This document shows positions 1 to 7,100 of a stretch of 19,287 bases of DNA, piece by piece. A model generated the notes under the pieces. That model ran no database searches and had not been told where the DNA came from. It worked only from the letters and a program-made list of their open reading frames with translations. Origin of the DNA: Verrucomicrobia bacterium UBA3761. Its GTDB lineage: Bacteria; Verrucomicrobiota; Kiritimatiellia; RFP12; UBA1067. The stretch spans positions 5,747-25,033 of the forward strand of contig DFGB01000080.1 of NCBI GenBank assembly GCA_002371135.1, written 5' to 3'. Position 1 is the first letter of the stretch; each line of letters begins with the position of its first letter. Both the position numbers and the translations under genes were made by a program.

Positions 1-33
1 TGCGAAAAACCCTTGGAAACTCTGCATCTCTGC

Positions 34-70
34 GTCTCTGCGATAAAAATCTATTGCATGGTAGTGAATC
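34..70 (+). repeat. Dispersed repeat, copy A
   Basis: The core GATAAAAATCTATTGCA, preceded by tandem CTCTGCG-like words, recurs at 8951-8975 with 25 identical bases. It also recurs, inverted and slightly diverged, at 8781-8818. Copy A and the inverted copy also share the flank GGTAGTGAATC. It lies just downstream of the last pilin gene (stop at 91). Copy C lies in the same kind of place, downstream of the HD gene. There is no coding potential. It is probably a REP- or MITE-like intergenic element. Confidence 0.7.
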
Positions 71-71
71 T

Positions 72-98
72 AAAAATCGAAAATTGAGATTTATCTCA
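72..98 (-). terminator. Possible weak terminator after the pilin cluster
   Basis: On the minus strand the end of the last pilin gene runs into TGAGATAAATCTCA, a small AT-rich hairpin (TGAGAT/ATCTCA), followed by AATTTTCGATTTTT. The shape resembles an intrinsic terminator. The stem is short and GC-poor, so it is only a candidate. Confidence 0.3.
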
Positions 99-396
99 TG
101 TTTGGAATATAGACTTTTTCTTTGACGGGGACTTCATCGGAACCGAAGATGTATTCAGCGGCGAGGGAGTCGACTTCGATCTTGCCGGAGCGGTCGAGCG
201 TGACGCCGCCGGGGCCTGTGCCGTTCAGGGCGGCGCGCCCGGCATCGCTGCGCGCGGATTTGCCAAGTTCCATGGCGCGCGAAATATAGAGCGCAAACGC
301 GACTATGGCGCCGAGGACCAGCGCAAGGGTGAACATCCCGGCGGCCATTTCCATCATCGCCTGGCCGCGCCGCATATGGCTGCGCTCAGTGCGCAC
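91..396 (-). CDS. TadE-like pseudopilin (second copy)
   Basis: This 101-residue protein starts with a short basic leader and then RRGQAMMEM followed by one long hydrophobic segment (about residues 17-40). That is the layout of TadE-type minor pilins, which a prepilin peptidase cleaves after the Gly before the Gln and which keep a Glu at +5. The rest is a short soluble tail. I chose the GTG at 396 because GGGAGG lies about 8 nt upstream. An in-frame ATG at 375 is the alternative and lacks a clear ribosome site. It overlaps the TadG-like gene by 11 nt, so the two are probably translationally coupled. It is the last gene of a five-gene pilin cluster. Family assignment rests on the N-terminus only; the exact role, minor pilin or assembly factor, is inferred. 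Confidence 0.7.
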   Translation of the reverse strand: MRTERSHMRRGQAMMEMAAGMFTLALVLGAIVAFALYISRAMELGKSARSDAGRAALNGTGPGGVTLDRSGKIEVDSLAAEYIFGSDEVPVKEKVYIPNMR

Positions 397-1936
397 GGCG
401 CGTCCCTCCCGTTCCGCCGCGGCCGCCCACCGGACGGAAACACTCCCCGGAGTGGAACTTGAGCCACGTTATCCCGCGCTGGCGGAACGACGGCTGTTCC
501 CACCGCTTGAGCTGCGTGCAATAGAAGCATCCGGCCGAAAACCCTCCCGTGGCGAGATACGCAGGGACGTGGCGGCGAAGATGCTCCACCCAGAAAACAT
601 CGCTCGTCGAAAGATTGCCGCCCTCCGCCGCATCGACGGGAATGAGCCGCACGACAGGCGAGAACGGCAGCACGAAAGACTTGACCCCGGCAAGATTCAC
701 CTCTTCGCCCTTCAAGCCTTCCATCACGCCAAAGGGCTTTGCGGCGGCGGTCCACTCGCTCATCCTGTCGCCGCCCGTCGCAGTCTGCGGCACTTCGTCG
801 TCGACGCGCACGACCGCAGAGCAGCCTAGGATGTTGTGGACGGGCTTGACTTCTCCCGAGAGCGGGAACTCGGGCATGTTCTCGTCATCGGTCAAAAGCC
901 GCTTGCCGGTGAACCACGTTCGCCAGTAATGCGTATCGAAGAAGAACCACGTCGTCGCGGCGTTGGCGAGCGAATGGGCGGCCTCGAAGTCCTCCTCTGA
1001 AATGGTGCGCCCGGCGTATTTGCGCACGATGGAGACAATCTCGTTCTTGGTGAATACATCGAGAAGCGCGCACTTGCGGGCGTGGAGGTGGAGAGAGAAA
1101 ATTTCGGAGTTTTCCATCGTGTTGCGGCGGACTACGTCCGCGCCGCCCCAGTCTTTCCACGAAACGTAGTTGTGGAGGAGGTTCTCGCAATGGAAAAGGA
1201 ACCAGCACCAGTCCTCTGCGGCGATGGCGTTGTAGAAATCGCGGTTGGAGAGGAAATGGTCGCCGGTGGAGTAGTAGAACTCCATATTGTCCGGCCCGGC
1301 GGCGATGCCGGCTTCGGCGATGCGGCGAATCTCGGTGGCGTATTCGGTCCAGGCGCCGGGATACGACTCCGGGTATGCGGCGTCGTCCGCTCCCTCGCCG
1401 CCGGCGTACATCATGCGGATGTCTTCGACGTGTTCAAGGAGAAGCGTGGAAAATTCATCGCGCTTTTCAAGGCCGTTCTCCCGTGCGGCAAAGTCGGCGT
1501 CCTCCAGTGCGCGGACGGGACCTAGGAGCGCGAGGCGACGCTGGTCGAGCTCCAATTCATCCATCGTGCGCTTGTCGTCTTCAAACGCGGCGAGGAGACG
1601 CTCGATATTCAGGCGGCCGATTTCCGCAATGAGGTCGCCCTGTGTTTTGGCGGCGGCGATGGCGGCCGCGTCGCCGCCGTTCTGGAGGCGGTATTTGGCG
1701 CGCATGGACAGAAAGGCGTCTACCGCCGCGAACGCCGCGATGGCGATCGCGACAAGCGCGAGAATGAGTAGCAGCGCCACCTGCCCCCCGTGAAATTTTT
1801 CGATTTTCGATTTCCTTCTCCTGTCTCTCCTGTTCTCCATGCTGAAAAAGGAATGCGTGGAACCAATCGAAGATCGAAAAATCGAAAATCGAAAATCGTG
1901 GAATCGAAAGTTGAAAGATTTTCTTTTCCCGCTCAT
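386..1936 (-). CDS. TadG-like pilus-assembly protein
   Basis: From the ATG at 1936 this is 516 residues. After a basic N-terminus comes GGQVALLLILALVAIAIAAF (about 50-69), then AVDAFLSMRAKYRLQNGGDA and AAIAAAK. That is the signature of the TadG N-terminal (Tad/pilus-assembly) domain, normally a membrane anchor followed by an r-LQNaaDaAALAAA segment. The remaining 420 or so residues, presumably extracytoplasmic, I do not recognise. They hold two Cys close together near residue 460-480. The ATG at 1936 overlaps the upstream TGA as ATGA, which favours it. A second candidate start, ATG 1840 (484 residues), lies in the loop of an inverted repeat. Residues 5-48 from the longer start are encoded by ATCGAAA-type repeats and look non-native, so the true start is uncertain. 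Function in Flp-type adhesion is inferred from neighbours. Confidence 0.65.
   Translation of the reverse strand: MSGKRKSFNFRFHDFRFSIFRSSIGSTHSFFSMENRRDRRRKSKIEKFHGGQVALLLILALVAIAIAAFAAVDAFLSMRAKYRLQNGGDAAAIAAAKTQGDLIAEIGRLNIERLLAAFEDDKRTMDELELDQRRLALLGPVRALEDADFAARENGLEKRDEFSTLLLEHVEDIRMMYAGGEGADDAAYPESYPGAWTEYATEIRRIAEAGIAAGPDNMEFYYSTGDHFLSNRDFYNAIAAEDWCWFLFHCENLLHNYVSWKDWGGADVVRRNTMENSEIFSLHLHARKCALLDVFTKNEIVSIVRKYAGRTISEEDFEAAHSLANAATTWFFFDTHYWRTWFTGKRLLTDDENMPEFPLSGEVKPVHNILGCSAVVRVDDEVPQTATGGDRMSEWTAAAKPFGVMEGLKGEEVNLAGVKSFVLPFSPVVRLIPVDAAEGGNLSTSDVFWVEHLRRHVPAYLATGGFSAGCFYCTQLKRWEQPSFRQRGITWLKFHSGECFRPVGGRGGTGGTRRAH
1797..1895. repeat. 17-bp perfect inverted repeat around a TadG start codon
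   Basis: The arm at 1797-1813 (TTTTCGATTTTCGATTT) is the exact reverse complement of 1879-1895, and 65 nt separate them. Both arms are made of 7-bp ATCGAAA units, and the right side runs on with more units to about 1898. In the mRNA the candidate start codon at 1840 would sit in the loop. A similar ATCGAAAATTG word appears at 76-86. Confidence 0.75.
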
Positions 1937-2433
1937 TCCGTCATGTCCATATAGTACGGCGCGTGGGATTCCACTTCCCAGTCGCCGTCCATCGTGAAAT
2001 CGTCGGTCTGCATGCGAAGAGACGCCGAGGCGACGGGAGAGAGACCGTACGCCGTCTTGAAATCGAAATCGGTCGAATCCCAATATTCGTAGTCGAGGAT
2101 AGCACGTGCAATGGCGGCGTTTTCGCTTTCAAGATAGAGCGGAACGCGATAAAGTTCATCCGTGCCGCCTTGCGGCCATGTACGGCGGCCCGAGACGGGG
2201 ATCATCGCCGCCCGGGCTGTTTTGAAGCACATGAAATCGTTGAAGCCCACCGCCTTCGCCCTGGCCGCTCGCGCCGCTGCATGGCTGAGAATCGCCCGCG
2301 CCGTCACCATCCTGACGAGCATGAGCGATATTGTCATCAGAAAGGCTATAAAGACGACGGCAATCACGCTCTCCACCATCGCCTGGCCGCGAGAGCATGA
2401 TTGCATCAAGCGATTCTCGACCGCCGGGGACAA
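1933..2433 (-). CDS. TadE-like pseudopilin
   Basis: From the TTG at 2433 the product has 166 residues; from the ATG at 2406 it has 157. It carries SRGQAMVES and then a hydrophobic stretch of about 22 residues. This is a class III-like prepilin N-terminus with Glu at +5 after the Gly-Gln cleavage site, typical of TadE. The remainder, about 120 residues, is soluble, with a DYEYWDSTDFDFKTAYG stretch, and is not otherwise recognised. GGGGAG lies about 9 nt before the TTG, and the gap to the preceding Flp gene is only 3 nt, which favours the upstream start. The end overlaps the next gene as ATGA. Family call good, start uncertain. Confidence 0.7.
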   Translation of the reverse strand: MSPAVENRLMQSCSRGQAMVESVIAVVFIAFLMTISLMLVRMVTARAILSHAAARAARAKAVGFNDFMCFKTARAAMIPVSGRRTWPQGGTDELYRVPLYLESENAAIARAILDYEYWDSTDFDFKTAYGLSPVASASLRMQTDDFTMDGDWEVESHAPYYMDMTE

Positions 2434-2436
2434 GCG

Positions 2437-2658
2437 TCAGTTCTCCCCGAGGTCCTTGAGAGACTCCTCGGAAATCTGTTCCACCGCCTGTCTCGCGTTC
2501 TCGCCTTCCTCGGACGACAGCGCTCCTGCCGCGCCGCTCGCTTTCTTGCCGATCGCCCGGCTGAGATAAGTGAACACCGCGATAAGCGACACCGCGATCA
2601 GACACACGATGATGATATACTCGACCATCGTCTGGCCTTTTCTTTTTCTCTTCAGCAT
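2437..2658 (-). CDS. flp: Flp-type pilin
   Basis: This is a 73-residue prepilin: a basic leader MLKRKRKG, then QTMVEYIIIVCLIAVSLIAV and a short Ala-, Glu- and Ser-rich tail. The G-QTMVEY junction matches the Flp motif (cleavage after Gly, Glu at +5, Tyr at +6). Flp pilins polymerise into thin tight-adherence (Tad) pili after cleavage by a TadV-type prepilin peptidase. I chose the ATG at 2658 because AAAGGA lies about 9 nt upstream and the leader has the usual length. The longer open frame to 2742 adds a Pro-rich segment unlike a prepilin leader. It follows a second, smaller Flp gene by 19 nt and precedes TadE by 3 nt. Confidence 0.85.
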   Translation of the reverse strand: MLKRKRKGQTMVEYIIIVCLIAVSLIAVFTYLSRAIGKKASGAAGALSSEEGENARQAVEQISEESLKDLGEN

Positions 2659-2677
2659 GTCAGGTATCCTTTCTTTG

Positions 2678-2827
2678 TCAAGGTGAATCGGAGGCGACCA
2701 GCCTCGCGGTCCTGTTGGAAGAATTACGGGCGGCGCGCACAAGGAACGTCATCGCGGCGACCGCAACCATCATCATCGCGAGGACGATGACGTACTCGAT
2801 CATTGCCTGTCCCCTGCGCGTGCGCAT
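2678..2827 (-). CDS. flp: Very small Flp-type pilin (49 residues)
   Basis: The short frame encodes MRTRRGQAMIEYVIVLAMMM, then VAVAAMTFLV, then an Arg/Ser-rich tail ending LVASDSP. The leader is MRTRRG with QAMIEY after it (Glu +5, Tyr +6), so it fits the Flp prepilin motif as well as its neighbour does. The predicted mature pilin is only 43 residues, close to the lower limit for Flp subunits. The start ATG at 2827 has purine-rich GAGGTAGGG and GGAG sequences upstream. It starts 10 nt after the aldose epimerase stop and ends 19 nt before the next pilin, so it appears to head the pilin cluster. It is short enough to be missed by length-filtered gene callers. Confidence 0.8.
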   Translation of the reverse strand: MRTRRGQAMIEYVIVLAMMMVAVAAMTFLVRAARNSSNRTARLVASDSP

Positions 2828-2837
2828 CTCCGAATCC

Positions 2838-3932
2838 CTACCTCGCTTTGAACCTGTACTCGGTGACGGTGGAGTAGGTCTCGCCGGGCTTGAGGTTGAT
2901 GGTGGCGAAGTCGGGGCGGTTGGGGGTGTTGGGATAGTGCTGCGTCTCGAGCGCGAGCCAGCCGCGATAGTGCATCGGACGGCCGCCCTTCATCTTCCAC
3001 TCGTCCTTGATGAAGTTGCCGGCGTAGAACTGGAGGCCCGGCTGGTCGGTCCAGACTTCCACCGCGCGCTTGTCGCCGCGGAACTCGGCGACCTTCCGGA
3101 ATCCCTCGCCGTTGAGGCACCAGTTGTGGTCGTAGCCGGGGCCGTACTGGAGGACGGGATCGGGGTCGTTGATGCGCTCGCCCACCTTGTGGAATGTGCG
3201 GAAGTCGAAGGGCGTCCCCTCTACGCTCGCAGGCTCGCCGACCGGCGCGAGGTCGGAATCGACGACGAGATACTTGTCGGCGTCGATCATGAGTTCCTGG
3301 TCGAGAATCGTCCCCTCGCCGTTCATGTTGAAGTAGACGTGCTGGGTCATGTTGAGCGGGGTTGTCTTGTCGGTCGTGGCGCTATACTCGATGCGCCAGA
3401 CGTTTTCGGGGGTGATCGTATAAACGACCTTCGCGTCGACCTTGCCGGGGAAGCCGCCTTCGCCGTCCGGAAAGGTCTTCGTGAACACGGCGCCCACGTT
3501 GTCGCCATCCTCGAACTGCTCGTAGTCCCAGACGTACGCATCCCAGCCGCGCTTGCCGCCGTGGAGGTTGGCATGGTGGTCGGCGTCATTCTGGTCGAGG
3601 ACGTAATCGACGCCGTCGAGCGAGAACCTGCCGTTGGCGATGCGGTTGCCGACGCGACCGATGATCGCGCCGAAGTAGGGGTCGGTCTTCTCCCAGCCGG
3701 AGATGTCGTCGAACCCGATCGTCACGTCCTTGAGTTCGCCGGCGGCGTCGGGGACGAGCAAGCGAACGACCTTCCCGCCAGCGTCGGTGACCTGCATCAC
3801 GAGGCCGCCTTTGCCGCGAAGCGTGAACAGGCGGGCCTTCTCGCCGTATTTCGTCGTGCCGAAGTCCGACGATGGTACGCAACAACAGCCCGCCATGGCG
3901 AGCGCGAATGTGACTAGCGCGATCTTTTTCAT
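2838..3932 (-). CDS. galM: Aldose 1-epimerase (mutarotase), secreted lipoprotein-like
   Basis: The 364-residue protein interconverts alpha and beta anomers of hexoses such as galactose or glucose. Family marks are GRVGNRIANGRF (92-103), the first catalytic-site His in NLHGG (His124), the catalytic His in NMTQHVYFN (His198), the substrate-binding Asp in YDHNW (Asp268) and the catalytic Glu in ALETQHYPNTPN (Glu329). Length is normal apart from the N-terminus MKKIALVTFALAMAGCCC. That segment is an export signal with a lipobox-like MAGC, so the enzyme is probably lipid-anchored and faces the periplasm, unlike cytoplasmic GalM. No clear Shine-Dalgarno precedes ATG 3932, but a near-consensus promoter lies 26 nt upstream. 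The downstream pilin genes begin 10 nt after its stop. It may prepare sugars released outside the cell, for example by the preceding rhamnosidase-containing enzyme, for uptake; this is inference. Confidence 0.92.
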   Translation of the reverse strand: MKKIALVTFALAMAGCCCVPSSDFGTTKYGEKARLFTLRGKGGLVMQVTDAGGKVVRLLVPDAAGELKDVTIGFDDISGWEKTDPYFGAIIGRVGNRIANGRFSLDGVDYVLDQNDADHHANLHGGKRGWDAYVWDYEQFEDGDNVGAVFTKTFPDGEGGFPGKVDAKVVYTITPENVWRIEYSATTDKTTPLNMTQHVYFNMNGEGTILDQELMIDADKYLVVDSDLAPVGEPASVEGTPFDFRTFHKVGERINDPDPVLQYGPGYDHNWCLNGEGFRKVAEFRGDKRAVEVWTDQPGLQFYAGNFIKDEWKMKGGRPMHYRGWLALETQHYPNTPNRPDFATINLKPGETYSTVTEYRFKAR

Positions 3933-3957
3933 AGAGTATTGTTTTTAACTTACCGAT

Positions 3958-3987
3958 ATTATATCATGATTTGCAAACAGGCGTCAA
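3958..3987 (-). promoter_or_regulatory. Sigma-70-type promoter of the epimerase-pilin unit
   Basis: On the minus strand TTGACG (3987-3982) is followed by an 18-nt spacer and a perfect TATAAT (3963-3958). TG one base before the -10 box makes it an extended -10 as well. The predicted start of transcription is near 3951, giving a leader of about 20 nt. Confidence 0.8.
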
Positions 3988-4048
3988 GTGCCATTCCGCG
4001 CTTCGCACAAGCAGAAAGGAGGAAGGAGGAGATGCTCTGGCAGGGGTA

Positions 4049-4064
4049 CGCGGCTTCAGCCGCG
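4049..4064. other. Palindrome / hairpin in the spacer after the fusion enzyme
   Basis: CGCGGCTTCAGCCGCG folds into a 6-bp GC stem with a TTCA loop. It lies between the fusion-enzyme stop and the epimerase promoter. No T-run follows on the minus strand, so it is not a textbook intrinsic terminator, although it could stabilise the 3' end of the long mRNA. Confidence 0.5.
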
Positions 4065-4074
4065 CTCTATCTCC

Positions 4075-4157
4075 AAAAGTCACAGCTGTCACTCCCAAAA
4101 GTCACAGTTGTCACTCCCAAAAGTCACAGCTGTCGCTTGGAAAGTCACAGTTGCGGG
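4075..4157. repeat. 22-bp tandem repeat, nearly four copies
   Basis: The unit AAAAGTCACAGYTGTCACTC plus CC occurs at 4075-4096 and 4097-4118, with a diverged third copy at 4119-4140 and a partial fourth at 4141-4157. Each unit has an ACAGCTGT or ACAGTTGT core. The last unit overlaps the stop codon of the upstream minus-strand gene (4145-4147). Because 22 is not a multiple of three, the plus-strand reading frame shifts at each unit. Confidence 0.9.
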
Positions 4158-7100
4158 TTCGAAAAGGGATAGCGGACGTATGTCCCGGCCTCCAGCGTCT
4201 CTTCCTTGCCGCCGGGGAGTTTCACTGTGGCCGAGGTGTTGGCGGGTATGGTGAAGCACCAGGTGCACTTGCCATCGGCGCCGTATTCCCACGCCGACTT
4301 GATCGCGCCGTAGGGCGACAGGAATACGGCGTCGACCTTGCCCATGCGGCGGTCCGGCATTGGTGCAAGGACGAAATGCCTGTATCCGCCCTCCGGGCCT
4401 GCCTGTATCCCCGCCATCGTGCCATACATCCACGCGACGACCGCGCCGTAGGCGTAGTGGTTGAAAGAATTCATGTCGGACGGGCCGAACCCGCGCTCCT
4501 TCGTGTAGGAGTTCCACCTTTCCCAGAACGTCGTCGCGCCCTGGTCGACGGTGTAAAGCCAGCTGGGGTGGCCGTGCTGCAGCAAGAGCGAATACGCAGT
4601 TTCTGGCGCGCCGGCGTCATAAGTCAGCACGTCCATGATGATGGAAGTGCCGAGGAAGCCGGTTTGCAGACATTCGTTATGGTCCTTTATATTCTTAAAG
4701 AGAGCGGACTTCGTCGCCGCAATAGCCGAAGGAGTGTCGAGAATGCCGAGCTTGAGCGCGAAAAGCGCCGGGGTCTGCATATCGCGGAAAAGCCCGACGA
4801 GCATGCCGTCCGCCTTGTCGACAAACTTGGCGCGGATGAACGCGAGCGCCCGGTCGGCCATCTCACGGTATTCCTTCGCCTCGGCGTCGCGTCCGCAGGC
4901 CGCAGCCATCTCGGCCATCATGCGTGCATCCCACAGCCAATAGCAGCAGCCGAGGTACTGCCAGTAGACGAGAGCCTCTGGGCGCGGGGTCTTCTTGCCG
5001 TCCGGCGCGACGATGAACGCGGCGCGGCTGCGGGATTCGAGTTTCTCGAAGGACAGCCAATCGGCCCACTGGTAATGACGGGCTTGGGGCGACTCGTATT
5101 TCATCTCGTCCACAAGCGCCATATAGCGTTTCATGGACTGCCAATTTTCGTCAATAATGGCGGTATCGCCAAACTGGCGCCACATGACGTATGGCACGAT
5201 CACGCCGGCGTCGGCCCAGCCCAGGCGATGGCCGTCGTCGCCATACTGCGCGAGCGGCGCGACGCCCGGATACGAACCGTCGGCGTGCTGAGTATCGCGC
5301 ATGTCGCGCATCCACTTCATGAAAAAGCCGTATGTATCGGCGTTGTACGCCCCGGCAAGAGCGAAAACCTGCGCGTCGGCGGTCCAGCCGATGCGTTCGT
5401 TGCGCTGAGGACAGTCGGTGGGGACGGAGAGGTAGTTCGAATACTCCCCCCACAGCGCATTGGAAACGAGCTTGTTCACGTCGGCGTCGCCGGTAGAAAG
5501 CGTGCCCGTCTCCATCGACTTCCAGACGGAAGTGACGGGGATGGCGCGAACGGAGTGGATTTCGACTTTCCCCGTAGCGGTGATGGAAGCGTAGCGTCCG
5601 CCGAAGAACGTGAATTCGGGATGGTAGGTTTCCATGCCGTTTCCGGCGAAGGTGTAGTTCAACATCGAGCGCGCCCGGCGGTAGCTCTCGCGGTAGATAG
5701 AACCCTCGGGGCCGTCGCAACCGCGGCTTTTGGCGCCGTTGCCGTCGTTCAGCATCTCCGCCGGACGCATGGAAAGGACCGTTCCCGCCGCCGCCGAGAA
5801 CGCGAACTCGGGGACCATCGCCGCGTTCTGGCCGAAATCGACGATGAGCGTCTCGCCCGGCTCGATTGTGAAACGCTCGCCCGGCCCGTAGCGCCGCTTG
5901 ACGGCGACCTTCCCGAACGCTTCCTCCGACGCGCCTTCGACGCCCTCCCACACGTATGCGCCGACCGGAGAGAGCGCGAGATCGCGCCGGAGGCACACGC
6001 CCGCGCCTTCCATCGGCACGCACACCCCGGCGAACTCGCAGTTCACCTCGGATGGCTTGAAGCCATCCAGCCCCGCGCCGGTCATCCATGAGAGCGAAAC
6101 TCGCGCATCGTAGTCCTCGCCGTCGTGGATCGCCGCGCGCAGGACGGGACCCGCGACGGCGGAGAGCCACGTCCCGTCCGTCGCGACGCGCGTCTCGCCG
6201 CCGTCTGCGTGGCGGAGGATGAGCATGGCGCGGAAGGCGGACTTCTTGCCTGCGAAGTTGACTATCTTGTCGCGCCACCATCCGGCGGAGACTTGCGCGG
6301 CGATGGTGTTCTCTTCTCCCGCGCCGCGGTTGACGAGATGGGTGACGTCGTAGGTGAAAAAGTGCTTCGTCTTTGCGCAATGCGTGAAGCCCGGCTTGAG
6401 GAAGTCGCGCTCGAGCGTACCGTCCGCGAGTTTGCGCGAGACAGGTTTGCCGTTGACGTACGCCTCGAAAACGCCAAGCCCGGAGACGGCCAGCCACGCT
6501 TCAACGACTTCGCTCTCGTTGCGCACGCTCTTCACGAAACAACTCGTGCCGTCCTCCGCCTCCTGCTTAGCGACGCGATCGTGCTTGCCGGACGGATATG
6601 CGCTCACCTTGGAATCGACGGCGGAGATCCACGGCGTCCGTTCCCACTCGCGGTCGTCGAAGAGGGCCGTCGTGAATGCGGCGGCAGGGGAGGTCGTCCA
6701 GTCTCCGCATTCGTCCTCCACGGAGACGAGCCAAGAATACCGCGATGCCGGCTTGAGCGGCTCTCCGCCATAGCGGATGCCGACGGACCTGCCGTCGGCC
6801 GTTTCGCCGGAATCCCAGACCACGCGTCCGCCGGGAGCGCCCTCGAAGACGCGGATGCGGTATGCCTTCTGCGCGGCGCCCGGGCGCGGCGTCTCCATCC
6901 GCCACGCGAACGACGGCGCCTTCCCCCTGTCGCCCGGCTCGACGAGATGGTCGACGGCAAGGCCGGTTATGGAAGTCGAAGCGGCGACGGCAGAGGCGAG
7001 GCACGAGGGATGGAGCATCGGCTCGCTGCGGGGGCGCTCCTCGCGAATCCAGCGGCCGCATGCGTCCTGACGGTATAGCCACGGATACGGCGCGACAGGC

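Noticed and set aside
2715..3917. Long plus-strand open frame (400 codons) opposite the epimerase
   Set aside because: It is a Val/Gly/Asp-rich shadow of a well-supported minus-strand gene, with no family motif and no ribosome site. High GC creates such antisense frames.
4032..4172. Small plus-strand frame behind AAAGGAGGAAGGAGGAG
   Set aside because: The ribosome-like sequence is strong, but the product (MLWQGYAASAALYL, then KSQLSLPKVTVVTPKS) is mostly the translated 22-bp repeat and it runs into the end of the fusion gene. No independent support; worth keeping in mind only.
3971..6091. Plus-strand open frame of 706 codons
   Set aside because: It lies antisense to the GH78 module and begins in the 22-bp repeat; composition is Arg/Ala/Val/Gly-rich with no recognisable domain.
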